19,015 nucleotides of DNA from an uncultured Rhodobacter sp. (GCA_937901435.1 CALGTJ010000289.1:1-19015), one strand, 5' to 3'. Positions 7,624 to 15,909 are shown, counted from the first letter of the stretch. Notes: a model not told the origin generated them from the letters alone. Translations and numbers: made by a program.

Positions 7624-7627
7624 TACA
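7610..7627. promoter_or_regulatory. PpsR/CrtJ-type operator 2 (bchC)
   Basis: TGT-N12-ACA with left arm TGTC and right arm TACA, 8 bp after the first site. Paired sites 8 bp apart upstream of bchC are the arrangement described for Rhodobacter capsulatus CrtJ. The -10 hexamer lies inside this site. Confidence 0.83.
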
Positions 7628-7704
7628 TGTAACAAGACACCTCATCCGGTCGCGAATCTTTCGCATCGTCAGGGGCGCGCCGTCAAAGACCAAGGGAGTC
7701 GAAC

Positions 7705-8646
7705 GTGCACACAACCGCCGTTATTCTGAAGGGGCCAAAATCACTCGGCCTTGACGTGTTGGAGGTAACCCCCCCAACAGAGAATGACCTTGTTGTTGAG
7801 GTCACTAATTCCGGGATTTCGACCGGCACGGAAAAACTGTTCTGGACGGGCGAGATGCCTCCATTCCCCGGAATGGGCTATCCTCTGGTGCCCGGTTACG
7901 AGGCCGCTGGCGAAGTGGTCGAGGCGGGTCGCGCCACCGGGTTCAAGCCCGGCGACCGCGTTTTTGTCCCCGGTGCGAATTGTTATGAGGGCGCGTTCGG
8001 GCTGTTCGGCGGCGCGTCGCGTCTGCTGGTCAGCGATGCCGACCGTGTCACCCGGATCGACGCCGGGCTAAAGGCCGAAGGCGCGCTGCTGGCGCTGGCC
8101 GCCACCGCGCGTCATGCGCTGGCGGGTCCGGGCAAAGCGGTGCCTGATCTGATCGTTGGACATGGTGTTCTGGGGCGTTTGCTGGCGCGGCTGACCGTTG
8201 CGGCGGGTGCCCCTGCGCCCACCGTTTGGGAAACCAATCCCGACCGTCACGCCGGGGCCATGGGCTATCCCGTGCTGCACCCCGATGACGATCCCCGCAA
8301 AGATTACACCTCGATCTATGATGCCTCTGGCAGCAACGAGGTTCTGGGCCAGCTGATGGGGCGGATCGTCAAAGGTGGCGAAATCGTTCTGGCCGGGTTC
8401 TATACCAAGCCGATCAGCTTTGCCTTCCCGCCCGCCTTTATGAAAGAGGCCCGTCTGCGCATTGCCGCAGAATGGACCCGCGATGATCTGGCCGCCACGC
8501 GCGGGCTGATCGAAAGCGGCGCGCTTAGCCTTGGCGGGCTCATCACACATACTTCACAAGCGGCCGATGCGTCTGACGCATACGCCACTGCATTTTCGGA
8601 TCCGAACTGCCTGAAAATGATTCTCGACTGGAAAGGCCTCGCATGA
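7705..8646 (+). CDS. bchC: 3-hydroxyethyl bacteriochlorophyllide a dehydrogenase BchC
   Basis: NAD-linked dehydrogenase that oxidises the 3-hydroxyethyl group to the acetyl group of bacteriochlorophyllide a. The 313-aa protein reads as a medium-chain dehydrogenase/reductase: N-terminal GxSTGTEK segment (38-44), [17 protein letters not shown] (59-75), PGDRVFVPG (82-90), and a nucleotide-binding loop [10 protein letters not shown] (151-160). Start is GTG at 7705 with AAGGGAG (7692-7698) 6 nt upstream; the next residues HTTAVILKG suit a BchC N-terminus. The stop overlaps the bchX start as ATGA. Its own promoter carries two PpsR-type sites. Confidence 0.95.
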   Translation: MHTTAVILKGPKSLGLDVLEVTPPTENDLVVEVTNSGISTGTEKLFWTGEMPPFPGMGYPLVPGYEAAGEVVEAGRATGFKPGDRVFVPGANCYEGAFGLFGGASRLLVSDADRVTRIDAGLKAEGALLALAATARHALAGPGKAVPDLIVGHGVLGRLLARLTVAAGAPAPTVWETNPDRHAGAMGYPVLHPDDDPRKDYTSIYDASGSNEVLGQLMGRIVKGGEIVLAGFYTKPISFAFPPAFMKEARLRIAAEWTRDDLAATRGLIESGALSLGGLITHTSQAADASDAYATAFSDPNCLKMILDWKGLA

Positions 8647-9662
8647 CACTTGATATCCCGAACCTGAAAGACGGCGGCACCATCAGCGATTTCGACAAGC
8701 GCCTGCGCGAGGAGGCCAACGAGGATCTGGCCGATGTGATCAGCGAAGAGCCCAAGTCCAAGACGCAGATCATCGCGATCTACGGCAAGGGCGGTATCGG
8801 CAAATCCTTTACTCTCGCCAACCTCAGCCACATGATGGCAGAGCAGGGCAAGCGCGTGTTGCTGATCGGGTGCGACCCGAAATCCGATACCACAAGCCTG
8901 CTGTTCGGCGGCAAGGCCTGCCCGACGATCATCGAAACCTCCAGCCGCAAGAAACTGGCGGGCGAAGAGGTCAAGATCGGCGACGTCTGTTTCAAGCGCG
9001 GCGGTGTGTTCGCGATGGAACTGGGCGGGCCAGAGGTTGGTCGCGGCTGCGGCGGTCGCGGGATCATCCACGGGTTTGAACTGCTGGAAAAGCTGGGCTT
9101 TCACGATTGGGACTTTGACTATGTCCTGCTCGATTTCCTTGGTGACGTGGTCTGTGGCGGCTTCGGCCTGCCGATTGCCCGCGACATGGCGCAAAAGGTC
9201 ATTCTGGTCGCCTCGAACGATTTGCAGTCGCTTTATGTGGCCAACAACGTCTGTTCTGCCGTGGAATATTTCCGCAAGCTGGGCGGCAACGTCGGTGTCG
9301 CGGGTCTGGTGATCAACAAGGACGACGGATCTGGCGAGGCGCAGGCCTTTGCAGAGGCCGTCAAGATCCCGGTTCTCGCCGCGATCCCGCAAGACGATGA
9401 CCTGCGCAAGAAATCTGCGAACTACCAGATCGTTGGCACGATGGAATCCCAATGGGGTCAGCTGTTCGCAGACCTCGGGATGGAGGTCGCCGCCGCCCCG
9501 CCTGTGCGTCCGGCGCCTCTGGATCAGGATGGTCTGCTGGGTCTGTTTGATGCCTCTGAAACCGGGGGCGACTATGTACTGCAACCTGCCAGCGACGCGG
9601 ACATGCGCGGCAAGTATTCCAAGCCCAAGGTCAGCCTAGAGGTGATCTATGACACCGTCTGA
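8643..9662 (+). CDS. bchX: Chlorophyllide a reductase iron protein BchX
   Basis: ATP-dependent electron donor of chlorophyllide a oxidoreductase, which reduces ring B on the way to bacteriochlorophyll a. The 339-aa protein is NifH-like: P-loop [10 protein letters not shown] at 46-55, [11 protein letters not shown] at 74-84, and the two [4Fe-4S] ligands that bridge the homodimer, C136 in GRGCGGRG and C171 in [13 protein letters not shown]. The N-terminal extension of about 45 residues before the P-loop is typical of BchX and separates it from BchL. The ATG overlaps the bchC stop. The last codons (SLEVIYDTV) contain the Shine-Dalgarno and start of a small downstream ORF. Confidence 0.97.
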   Translation: MTLDIPNLKDGGTISDFDKRLREEANEDLADVISEEPKSKTQIIAIYGKGGIGKSFTLANLSHMMAEQGKRVLLIGCDPKSDTTSLLFGGKACPTIIETSSRKKLAGEEVKIGDVCFKRGGVFAMELGGPEVGRGCGGRGIIHGFELLEKLGFHDWDFDYVLLDFLGDVVCGGFGLPIARDMAQKVILVASNDLQSLYVANNVCSAVEYFRKLGGNVGVAGLVINKDDGSGEAQAFAEAVKIPVLAAIPQDDDLRKKSANYQIVGTMESQWGQLFADLGMEVAAAPPVRPAPLDQDGLLGLFDASETGGDYVLQPASDADMRGKYSKPKVSLEVIYDTV

Positions 9663-9798
9663 GCGCCTGATCGACCAGCAAACCAAAGCGCTGATCGCAA
9701 GCGCCCACCCGGATCAGATTGTCCGCCTGCTGCGCGACATTCAACGATCAGGCGCAAAGTCACATGATATCAAGCATTCGCCGGAGTCGTCAGTGTGA
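9649..9798 (+). CDS. Small ORF between bchX and bchY, unknown function
   Basis: A 49-codon ORF that I do not recognise. It starts at ATG 9649 inside the end of bchX (14-bp overlap) and its TGA (9796-9798) overlaps the GTG start of bchY as GTGA. GAGG at 9639-9642 lies 6 nt before the ATG. The product [20 protein letters not shown], continuing PDQIVRLLRDIQRSGAKSHD, looks like one or two amphipathic helices with no membrane segment or cysteines. Third positions are mostly G/C over the first 35 codons, like neighbouring genes, and less so at the end. It fills the gap that would otherwise separate bchX and bchY. It could be a small accessory or coupling peptide; it might also be only a translation-coupling leader for bchY. 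Confidence 0.6.
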   Translation: MTPSERLIDQQTKALIASAHPDQIVRLLRDIQRSGAKSHDIKHSPESSV

Positions 9799-11375
9799 AG
9801 GATGATCATCAAATCAATAACCGCGACACCATGACGGTCGAGTCCGAAACATTGGAGGTCACGCGGACCGCCGATGGTGGTGTGTCTGTTGTGCCGACAT
9901 CGGGTGCGGATGGATGTCACTCTGGCGGCACCATGGCAGAGGCGGCGCGTAAGGCCGGCAATTCCGAGATGCTGGATCAATTCGCCAAGGATTACCCACA
10001 AGGCCCCCACGACAAACCGCAAAGCATGTGCCCCGCCTTTGGGTCACTGCGCGTCGGTCTGAGGATGAAACGCACCGCGACGATCCTGTCCGGCTCTGCC
10101 TGCTGCGTCTATGGTCTGACCTTTGTCAGCCACTTTTACGGCGCGCGCCGGTCTGTCGGTTATGTGCCGTTCAATTCTGAAACGCTGGTCACGGGCAAGC
10201 TGTTCGAGGACATCCGCGAGGCGGTTCACGATATGGCCGACCCGGAACGGTATGACTGTATCATCGTGACCAACCTCTGTGTGCCCACCGCTTCCGGTGT
10301 GCCGCTGCGGCTGTTGCCTGAACAGATCAACGGTGTGCGTATCGTCGGTATTGACGTGCCCGGCTTTGGTATTCCGACCCACGCCGAGGCCAAGGACGTT
10401 CTGGCCGGGGCTATGTTGAATTACGCCCGCAAAGAGATCAGTGCCGGGCCTGTGCCGATGCCGGCCTCTGGCAAGTCTGATCGTCCCACGGTCAGCCTGC
10501 TGGGCGAGATGTTTCCCGCAGACCCGATGATGATCGGCGCGATGCTGGCCCCCTTGGGTCTGGCCGCTGGTCCTGTCGTGCCCTGCCGCGAATGGCGCGA
10601 ACTTTACGCCGCGCTTGATTGTGGCGCTGTCGCTGCGATCCACCCATTTTACACCGCCGCCGTGCGCGAATTTCAGGCCGCTGGTCGTCCCGTTGTGGGC
10701 TCTGCCCCGGTCGGCCATGACGGCACCCGCGACTGGCTGGCCAATATTGGCGATACCTTCGGGATTGCGGCCGACAAAATTGCCGCCGCGCAGAACGCCT
10801 TTTTACCCGCCATCAAAGGCGCGCTTGCCGCGACGCCGATCAACGGGACGATCACGCTGTCGGGTTATGAGGGCTCTGAACTGCTGGTTGCGCGTTTGCT
10901 GATCGAAAGCGGCGCGAATGTGCCCTATGTCGGAACCGCCTGCCCCAAGACGCCATGGTCCGCCCATGATGCGGCCTGGCTGGAAGACAAAGGCGTCAAG
11001 GTCAAATACCGCGCCTCGCTAGAGGATGATATGGCCGCTGTCGAGGCGATCCAGCCGGATCTGTCCATCGGCACCACGCCGATTGTGCAGAAGTCCAAAG
11101 AGCTGGGCATCCCAAGCCTTTATTTCACCAACTTGATTTCCGCGCGTCCCCTGATGGGTGTCGCGGGGGCCGGGTCGCTGGCCACGGTGGTGAATGCCGC
11201 CATGGGGAACAAGGATCGCATGGCGCATATGAAGGCCTTTTTCGAGGGCGTCGGACATGGCGATACCGCCGGTGTTTGGCAGGGCTCGCCCAACGTCAAG
11301 CCAGAGTTCCGTGCGCTGAACCAAAAGAAGCTGGAGAAGCAGGCCCGCGCCGCAAAAGCGGAGCAGATGATATGA
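9795..11375 (+). CDS. bchY: Chlorophyllide a reductase subunit BchY
   Basis: NifD-like subunit of the catalytic BchY-BchZ heterotetramer. The 526-aa protein has the conserved block PQGPHDKPQSMCPAFGSLRVG starting near residue 68 (broken here; C79 a likely cluster ligand), then LSGSACCVYGLTFVSHFYG (98-116, C103/C104), and a long nitrogenase-type body with LGEMFPADPMMIG. Start GTG 9795 is supported by GGAG at 9783-9786 (8 nt) and the GTGA junction with the preceding small ORF. ATG at 9831 is an alternative without a Shine-Dalgarno. The first 40 residues are variable and make this protein somewhat longer than I recall for Rhodobacter BchY. An intercistronic element of 130 bp separates it from bchZ. 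Confidence 0.95.
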   Translation: MKDDHQINNRDTMTVESETLEVTRTADGGVSVVPTSGADGCHSGGTMAEAARKAGNSEMLDQFAKDYPQGPHDKPQSMCPAFGSLRVGLRMKRTATILSGSACCVYGLTFVSHFYGARRSVGYVPFNSETLVTGKLFEDIREAVHDMADPERYDCIIVTNLCVPTASGVPLRLLPEQINGVRIVGIDVPGFGIPTHAEAKDVLAGAMLNYARKEISAGPVPMPASGKSDRPTVSLLGEMFPADPMMIGAMLAPLGLAAGPVVPCREWRELYAALDCGAVAAIHPFYTAAVREFQAAGRPVVGSAPVGHDGTRDWLANIGDTFGIAADKIAAAQNAFLPAIKGALAATPINGTITLSGYEGSELLVARLLIESGANVPYVGTACPKTPWSAHDAAWLEDKGVKVKYRASLEDDMAAVEAIQPDLSIGTTPIVQKSKELGIPSLYFTNLISARPLMGVAGAGSLATVVNAAMGNKDRMAHMKAFFEGVGHGDTAGVWQGSPNVKPEFRALNQKKLEKQARAAKAEQMI

Positions 11376-11393
11376 GGGTTTTGTTTGATTTTG

Positions 11394-11413
11394 GCCTGTC
11401 GGGTGCGACAGGC
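11394..11413 (+). other. Hairpin 1 in bchY-bchZ gap
   Basis: Arms GCCTGTCG and CGACAGGC pair perfectly around the loop GGTG. There is no T-run, so it is more likely an mRNA-stability or processing element than a terminator. Confidence 0.75.
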
Positions 11414-11417
11414 GAGG

Positions 11418-11437
11418 GTGGGGGGCCAGCCCCCCAC
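11418..11437 (+). other. Hairpin 2 in bchY-bchZ gap
   Basis: Arms GTGGGGGG and CCCCCCAC pair perfectly around CCAG. It follows hairpin 1 by 4 bp. A short T-run (TATTTTT) occurs about 10 bp further on, so weak intrinsic attenuation is conceivable. Confidence 0.75.
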
Positions 11438-11505
11438 ACCCCCCGAGGTATTTTTGGCCAGATGAAGGTGAAAGTGGTTTCGGATTGTTCTGACGGAGGC
11501 GCGTC

Positions 11506-12969
11506 ATGCTAGTTCAGGATCATGACCGCGCGGGCGGCTATTGGGGGGCGATCTATGCGTTTTGCGCCGTCAAGGGTTTGCAATGCGTGATTGACGGGCC
11601 TGTTGGGTGCGAAAACCTGCCTGTAACCTCTGTGCTGCATTACACTGATGCGTTGCCGCCCCATGAGTTGCCGATTGTGGTGACGGGGTTGGGCGAGGGC
11701 GAGATGGGCTCTGGCACCGAAGAAGCCATGAAGCGCGCGTGGGAGGTTCTTGATCCGGCGCTGCCTGCGGTTGTTGTCACAGGGTCGATTGCCGAGATGA
11801 TCGGCGGCGGTGTAACGCCGCAAGGGACCAACATCCAACGGTTTTTGCCGCGCACGATTGACGAGGATCAATGGGAATCCGCCGACCGGGCGATGACATG
11901 GATCTTTACCGAATTCGGGATGACCAAGGGGCGTATGCCGCCTGAGAAAAAGCGTGAAGAGGGGGCGACCCCGCGCGTGAACATCCTTGGGCCAATGTAT
12001 GGCACGTTCAACATGCCGTCCGATCTGGCCGAGATACAGCGGCTGGTGCAGGGCATTGGCGCAGAGGTCAACATGGTGATGCCGCTTGGCGCGCATGTGG
12101 GCGAGATGCGCAATCTGGTGAATGCGGACGTCAACATCTGCATGTACCGCGAATTTGGCCGGGGTCTGTGCGAGGTATTGGGCAAGCCCTATCTGCAAGC
12201 GCCGGTCGGGATCGAGAGCACCACGAAATTCCTGCGCACCTTGGGCGATCTTCTGGGTCTGGACCCGGAGCCGTTCATCGAGCAGGAAAAGCATTCCACG
12301 ATCAAGCCGGTTTGGGATCTGTGGCGCTCTGTGACGCAGGATTTCTTTGCAACGGCGTCCTTTGGGATCGTCGCGACAGAGACCTATGCCCGCGGGATCA
12401 GCAATTTCCTTGAAAATGACCTTGGTCTGCCCTGCGCCTTTGCGGTGTCCCGCACACGCGGCAAGAAGACGAACAATGACGAAGTGCGCTCGATGATCCA
12501 CACCAAGCGGCCTTTGGTCGTGATGGGGTCGATCAATGAAAAGATGTATCTTGCAGAGATGAAATCGGGCTTTGGCCCGGCGCCGACCTTTATCCCGGCC
12601 AGCTTTCCGGGGGCCGCGATCCGGCGCGCGACGGGGACGCCCTTTATGGGGTACGCGGGCGCGACCTATCTTTTGCAAGAGGTCTGTAATGGCCTGTTTG
12701 ATGCCCTGTTCCATATCCTGCCTCTGGCCAGTGAAATGGATCAAACCACCTCGACGCTGACCCCGCTGCGGCGCGATTTCCCCTGGGATGTCGATGCGCA
12801 GGCGCGGTTGGACGAGATCGTGGCAACCCATCCGATCCTGACCCGCATTTCTGCGGCCAAGACCCTGCGCGACGAGGCTGAAAAGCGCGCGCTGGATCTG
12901 GGCGCGGAACGGGTGGTTCTGGAAACTGTCGAAAGTCTGCAACCCGCCTCGGGAGGAAAAAATGACTGA
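11506..12969 (+). CDS. bchZ: Chlorophyllide a reductase subunit BchZ
   Basis: NifK-like partner of BchY; together they carry the catalytic site that reduces the C7-C8 bond of chlorophyllide a. The 487-aa length is normal. The N-terminus [19 protein letters not shown] is typical, and [13 protein letters not shown] (28-40) holds the likely cluster ligand C35. Later blocks such as [15 protein letters not shown] and [14 protein letters not shown] also fit BchZ. ATG 11506 has GGAGG (11495-11499) 6 nt upstream. Its 3' end overlaps pufQ by 8 bp, and GGGAGG inside its last codons serves as the pufQ ribosome-binding site, tying pigment synthesis to the puf operon. Confidence 0.96.
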   Translation: MLVQDHDRAGGYWGAIYAFCAVKGLQCVIDGPVGCENLPVTSVLHYTDALPPHELPIVVTGLGEGEMGSGTEEAMKRAWEVLDPALPAVVVTGSIAEMIGGGVTPQGTNIQRFLPRTIDEDQWESADRAMTWIFTEFGMTKGRMPPEKKREEGATPRVNILGPMYGTFNMPSDLAEIQRLVQGIGAEVNMVMPLGAHVGEMRNLVNADVNICMYREFGRGLCEVLGKPYLQAPVGIESTTKFLRTLGDLLGLDPEPFIEQEKHSTIKPVWDLWRSVTQDFFATASFGIVATETYARGISNFLENDLGLPCAFAVSRTRGKKTNNDEVRSMIHTKRPLVVMGSINEKMYLAEMKSGFGPAPTFIPASFPGAAIRRATGTPFMGYAGATYLLQEVCNGLFDALFHILPLASEMDQTTSTLTPLRRDFPWDVDAQARLDEIVATHPILTRISAAKTLRDEAEKRALDLGAERVVLETVESLQPASGGKND

Positions 12970-13192
12970 CTTTACCAACAACACTAGCATGCCGCGCAAG
13001 CGCAGTACACATCACGCATCCATGCGTGAGTACTATGTCTATTTCGCGGTGATCTTTGTGGCCACGTTGCCGCTTGCGTTCCTGACCTGGGGCCTGAGTG
13101 CAGCACGGCAAATGTCTTTGCCAAAGCGCGGGCCGATCAAGGCCGCGTGGAGTCAGGCGCAGATCATCACACCGCGGATCTTCTCTGCGTAA
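12962..13192 (+). CDS. pufQ: PufQ, puf operon bacteriochlorophyll-associated protein
   Basis: Small membrane protein (76 aa) at the head of the puf operon, linked in Rhodobacter to bacteriochlorophyll supply for the antenna complexes. After a basic, polar N-terminus, [20 protein letters not shown] (23-42) is the single membrane helix. The C-terminal [20 protein letters not shown] is the conserved PufQ tail. The ATG at 12962 lies inside bchZ, preceded by GGGAGGAAAAA. A hairpin begins within its stop codon and a 220-bp gap follows before pufB. No separate puf promoter was identified; it may lie inside bchZ. Confidence 0.9.
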   Translation: MTDFTNNTSMPRKRSTHHASMREYYVYFAVIFVATLPLAFLTWGLSAARQMSLPKRGPIKAAWSQAQIITPRIFSA

Positions 13193-13208
13193 AGGGCGGT
13201 TGCCCTTT
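13191..13208 (+). other. Hairpin at the pufQ stop
   Basis: AAAGGGC and GCCCTTT pair perfectly around GGTT. It starts at the last two bases of the pufQ TAA. It could reduce read-through or protect a processed pufQ end. Confidence 0.65.
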
Positions 13209-13412
13209 GAATCCAGAAGACCAAGCGGCGTGTCCTAGCCAGACACCAGCGCCAATGCTTGGACAAAAAGTTTTGCCTTGAGGGACCAGGGCCACAGAGA
13301 ATTCGCCATTCCCCCCCGGGATGGTGGATTAGGTCAGGGGACGAGCCCCTGACGTAACCCGGCCGCGGGGGGTGCGCGGCGTCGGCACAAACTTTTTCTA
13401 GGAGAAAAAACA
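13193..13412 (+). other. pufQ-pufB leader region
   Basis: 220 bp without a gene. Besides the hairpin at its start it holds an inverted repeat GTGTC-N7-GACAC (13230-13246), a hairpin with arms GTCAGGGG and CCCCTGAC (13333-13353), and an AT-rich stretch before pufB with the ribosome-binding site AGGAGA (13400-13405). In Rhodobacter the matching region is where the long puf mRNA is cleaved to give a stable pufBA message. An 8-codon ORF at 13255 was seen but not called. Confidence 0.6.
13333..13353 (+). other. Hairpin upstream of pufB
   Basis: Perfect 8-bp arms GTCAGGGG and CCCCTGAC with loop ACGAG. The same two arms form a hairpin between pufX and dxs (15979-16001). Confidence 0.75.
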
Positions 13413-13568
13413 ATGGCTGATAATTCCGACCTGTCCTTCACAGGTTTGACAGACGAGCAAGCGCAGGAACTGCACTCGGTCTATATGAGCGGCTTTATGA
13501 TCTTTACGGTCGTAGCGCTGGTTGCTCACTTGCTGACCTATTTCAAACTGCCTTGGTTCGCCTGGTAA
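13413..13568 (+). CDS. pufB: Light-harvesting 1 (B870) beta polypeptide PufB
   Basis: Antenna beta chain, 51 aa: [20 protein letters not shown] then [20 protein letters not shown] then [11 protein letters not shown]. The single membrane helix spans about 23-44. H39 is the axial ligand of bacteriochlorophyll a and H21 lies in the conserved E-x-H region near the cytoplasmic face, followed by the LPWFAW tail typical of LH1 beta. The ATG has AGGAGA 7 nt upstream. pufA follows after 18 bp; the two products form the subunit of the LH1 ring around the reaction centre. Confidence 0.95.
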   Translation: MADNSDLSFTGLTDEQAQELHSVYMSGFMIFTVVALVAHLLTYFKLPWFAW

Positions 13569-13586
13569 TCGAGAGGATCTCACAAC

Positions 13587-13754
13587 ATGGCACAGTTTTA
13601 CAAAATCTGGCTTATCTTTGACCCCCGTCGCGTTTTCGTGGCGCAGGGCGTGTTCCTCTTTTTGCTGGCGGCGATGATTCACCTCGTCCTGCTCAGCAAT
13701 CCAGAGACCAACTGGCTCAACCGCGCTTTTGGCGCTGCTGAAGCCAGCGAATAA
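13587..13754 (+). CDS. pufA: Light-harvesting 1 (B870) alpha polypeptide PufA
   Basis: Antenna alpha chain, 55 aa. It begins [20 protein letters not shown], the standard LH1 alpha N-terminus, and has one membrane helix (about 14-37). H32 in [10 protein letters not shown] is the bacteriochlorophyll ligand. The ribosome-binding site is GAGAGGA (13571-13577). A strong hairpin lies 19 bp after the stop, which would favour accumulation of pufBA over pufLM message, in keeping with the higher antenna to reaction-centre ratio. Confidence 0.95.
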   Translation: MAQFYKIWLIFDPRRVFVAQGVFLFLLAAMIHLVLLSNPETNWLNRAFGAAEASE

Positions 13755-13772
13755 GCTCAGTTGCACGACAGC

Positions 13773-13809
13773 GCTGTGGGCGGCGCTGCATTTGCCCGCC
13801 GCCCACGGC
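13773..13809 (+). other. pufA-pufL intercistronic hairpin 1 (mRNA stabiliser)
   Basis: Arms GCTGTGGGCGGCG and CGCCGCCCACGGC pair over 13 bp with one G-U pair and an 11-nt loop. There is no T-run. A hairpin at this position in Rhodobacter capsulatus is known to protect the pufBA segment from 3' decay. Confidence 0.85.
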
Positions 13810-13835
13810 AACCCGTTAACTTGACTGCGCAACGC

Positions 13836-13858
13836 TGCCCCTCCGTTGGGTAGGGGCG
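13836..13858 (+). other. pufA-pufL intercistronic hairpin 2
   Basis: GCCCCT (13837-13842) pairs with AGGGGC (13852-13857) around a 9-nt loop, with one more T-G pair outside. It ends just before the pufL ribosome-binding site. Confidence 0.6.
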
Positions 13859-13874
13859 CAAGAGGAGAGAGAAG

Positions 13875-14705
13875 ATGGCACAGCTCAGCTTCGAAAGAAA
13901 ATACCGGGTCCGCGGTGGGACCCTGGTGTGCGGAGACCTGTTCGACTTCTGGGTGGGGCCTTTCTATGTCGGCTTTTTCGGCGTCACGACATTTTTCTTT
14001 GCCGCACTCGGAACAATACTGATTTTTTACGGGGCATCGCTAGGCGATACATGGAACCCCTGGTTGATTTCGATCAATCCGCCAGCCCTGGAGGTCGGCC
14101 TTGGCTTTGCGCCTCTGGCCGAGGGCGGATTATGGCAGGTCATCACCTTCTGCGCTACCATGGCCTTTGTGTCATGGGCTCTGCGAGAGGTGGAAATCTG
14201 CCGCAAGCTTGGGATGGGCTATCACGTGCCCTTTGCCTTTAGCGTTGCGATCCTTGCCTATGTGACACTGGTCATCATTCGACCGATGTTGATGGGCGCC
14301 TGGGGGCACGGCTTTCCCTACGGGATTTTCAGCCACCTCGATTGGGTGAACAACGTCGGCTACGCCTACGGTAACTTTCACTACAACCCTGCGCATATGG
14401 TAGCGATCACGTTCTTTTTCACCACCTGTCTGGCGCTGGCTCTGCATGGGTCTCTGGTTCTGTCCGCTGTCAACCCCGGCAAGGGCAAGACCATCGGCAC
14501 ACCTGACCACGAAGACACCTATTTCCGCGATCTGATCGGCTATTCGATCGGGCCTCTCGGCATTCACCGTCTTGGTCTGCTGCTGGCTTTGAACGCTGGA
14601 TTGTGGAGCGCGATCTGTATCGTCATCTCTGGCACAATCTGGTTCGACCAGTGGAGCGCCTGGTGGGATTGGTACGCTGAATTGCCCTGGTGGGCGGACC
14701 TGTAA
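13875..14705 (+). CDS. pufL: Photosynthetic reaction centre L subunit PufL
   Basis: Membrane subunit of the type II reaction centre, 276 aa with five helices. Counting Met as 1, residues align with the known R. sphaeroides numbering plus one and no gaps: H154 (L153, accessory BChl ligand), H174 (L173, special pair), H191 and H231 (L190, L230, iron ligands), and E213, D214, S224 (L212, L213, L223, the proton path to QB). AGGAGAGAGAAG precedes the ATG. The C-terminus WWADL is a few residues shorter than in R. sphaeroides. All key cofactor residues seen are intact, so a functional centre is expected. Confidence 0.98.
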   Translation: MAQLSFERKYRVRGGTLVCGDLFDFWVGPFYVGFFGVTTFFFAALGTILIFYGASLGDTWNPWLISINPPALEVGLGFAPLAEGGLWQVITFCATMAFVSWALREVEICRKLGMGYHVPFAFSVAILAYVTLVIIRPMLMGAWGHGFPYGIFSHLDWVNNVGYAYGNFHYNPAHMVAITFFFTTCLALALHGSLVLSAVNPGKGKTIGTPDHEDTYFRDLIGYSIGPLGIHRLGLLLALNAGLWSAICIVISGTIWFDQWSAWWDWYAELPWWADL

Positions 14706-14719
14706 GGAGGATATGAGAC

Positions 14720-15646
14720 ATGGCTGAATATCAGAATATTTTCACCCAGGTTCAGGTCCAAGGACCGCCTGAAATGGGGGTGGACCCGCAAGGGACACTC
14801 TCAAGGGAACGCACCAAGGGTACCAGCTTTAACTCTCTGGCAGGTCTCTTTGGCAACGCACAACTTGGCCCGATCTACCTCGGCCCCTTCGGTGTCGCGT
14901 CGCTGGCTGCCGGTTTTGCATGGTTCTTTATCGTCGGTATGAGCTTTTGGGCGCAGGTCGACTACTCTCCGGCGTTGTTCTTTCGCGATCTGTTCTGGCT
15001 TGCGCTGGAACCCCCGGCAGAAGAATACGGTCTGGGCTTTGCACCGCTTGATGAGGGCGGATGGTGGATCATCGCCTCGTTCTTCCTGCTGGTCTCTGTG
15101 ATCAGCTGGTGGATCCGCACCTACCTGCGGGCCGAAGAGCTGGGCATGGGCAAACACGTCAGCTGGGCCTTTGCCTCTGCGATCTGGTTGTTCCTTGTGT
15201 TGGGTCTGTTCCGGCCGATCCTGATGGGATCATGGTCCCATGCGGTGCCCTACGGGATCTTCCCGCACCTCGACTGGACGAACCTGTTCTCGCTGACCTA
15301 CGGCAACCTGTTCTACAACCCGTTCCACGCGCTTAGCATTGTCTTCCTCTACGGATCTGCCCTGCTGTTTGCGATGCACGGTGCGACCATCCTCGCGGTC
15401 AGCCGCTATGGCGGCGAGCGTGAGATCGAACAGATCGTCGACCGTGGCACTGCCTCTGAACGTGCGGCTTTGTTCTGGCGCTGGACCATGGGCTTTAACG
15501 CCACCATGGAAGGTATTCACCGCTGGGCTTGGTGGTTTGCGGTTCTGACAACCCTCACGGGCGGTATCGGGATCTTGCTGACCGGCACTGTTGTAGACAA
15601 CTGGTTTGTCTGGGCACAGGTACACGGCTTTGCGCCACTTGATTAA
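14720..15646 (+). CDS. pufM: Photosynthetic reaction centre M subunit PufM
   Basis: Partner of PufL, 308 aa, five membrane helices. With Met as 1, the cofactor residues are H183 (M182), H203 (M202, special pair), Y211 (M210, tuning primary electron transfer), H220 and H267 (M219, M266, iron ligands), E235 (M234, iron ligand) and W253 (M252, at QA). AAGGAGG (14704-14710) overlaps the pufL stop and lies 9 nt before the ATG. The C-terminus GFAPLD is short, without the extension seen in PufM proteins that bind a cytochrome subunit tightly; this agrees with pufX rather than pufC downstream. Confidence 0.98.
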   Translation: MAEYQNIFTQVQVQGPPEMGVDPQGTLSRERTKGTSFNSLAGLFGNAQLGPIYLGPFGVASLAAGFAWFFIVGMSFWAQVDYSPALFFRDLFWLALEPPAEEYGLGFAPLDEGGWWIIASFFLLVSVISWWIRTYLRAEELGMGKHVSWAFASAIWLFLVLGLFRPILMGSWSHAVPYGIFPHLDWTNLFSLTYGNLFYNPFHALSIVFLYGSALLFAMHGATILAVSRYGGEREIEQIVDRGTASERAALFWRWTMGFNATMEGIHRWAWWFAVLTTLTGGIGILLTGTVVDNWFVWAQVHGFAPLD

Positions 15647-15658
15647 GGAGCTACGATC

Positions 15659-15901
15659 ATGAGTGACAACCAAGACTATCTGAGAACCTCCAGCGATCGC
15701 TCTTTCCGTCTGCGTGCAGATGTCCTGACGCTGATGCTGAAAGGCGCAGGTTATGCCACGATCTTTTGTCTGGCAGTCGGGTTCTTCTTTGCGGCCGTAA
15801 TCGGAATCGGAGGCCTCTTGCCTGACGAATCCAAAGAGGCCGCAGATCCGACACCGTTCTCTTATGTGCTGCCAAGCGAAGACGCGCCGCACATAGTCTA
15901 A
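15659..15901 (+). CDS. pufX: PufX, LH1 ring/quinone-channel protein
   Basis: Single-helix membrane protein of 80 aa in the pufX position, 12 bp after pufM, with AAGGAG (15645-15650) 8 nt upstream. Sequence is diverged, as usual for PufX, but [11 protein letters not shown] at 26-36 matches the MxKGAGWA block of R. sphaeroides, the helix (about 28-54) is Gly-rich, and LLP follows it. The N-terminus is polar and basic; the C-terminal 25 residues are acidic. PufX interrupts the LH1 ring to let quinone through and can organise dimeric cores. It has no haem-binding CxxCH, which rules out PufC. Confidence 0.87.
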   Translation: MSDNQDYLRTSSDRSFRLRADVLTLMLKGAGYATIFCLAVGFFFAAVIGIGGLLPDESKEAADPTPFSYVLPSEDAPHIV

Positions 15902-15909
15902 GATCCGAA

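Larger units (their letters stand above)
11376..11505 (+). repeat. bchY-bchZ intercistronic element, probable dispersed repeat
   Basis: 130 bp between two genes that usually abut. It contains two 8-bp perfect hairpins (11394-11413 and 11418-11437) followed by a pyrimidine run and GAGGTATTTTTGGCCAGATG (11444-11463). From memory, close relatives of this last block recur between genes in many Rhodobacterales genomes; that cannot be checked here. The bchZ Shine-Dalgarno GGAGG (11495-11499) lies at its end. An ATG at 11372 opens 46 codons through the element, but the product is Gly/Pro-rich and follows the repeat, so it is not called a gene. Confidence 0.6.

Noticed and set aside
8400..9584. 394-codon open frame on the minus strand across bchC-bchX
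   Set aside because: Antisense of recognised genes; no ribosome-binding site or family signature.
11372..11512. 46-codon ORF overlapping bchY and bchZ
   Set aside because: Despite the ATGA overlap its product follows the hairpins and repeat (Gly/Pro-rich), and bchZ has its own Shine-Dalgarno.
11509..12999. 496-codon open frame on the minus strand across bchZ
   Set aside because: Antisense shadow of bchZ, with repetitive basic composition.
13255..13281. 8-codon ORF in the pufB leader as a pufK-like gene
   Set aside because: Too short, no clear ribosome-binding site, and no likeness to pufK that I can support.
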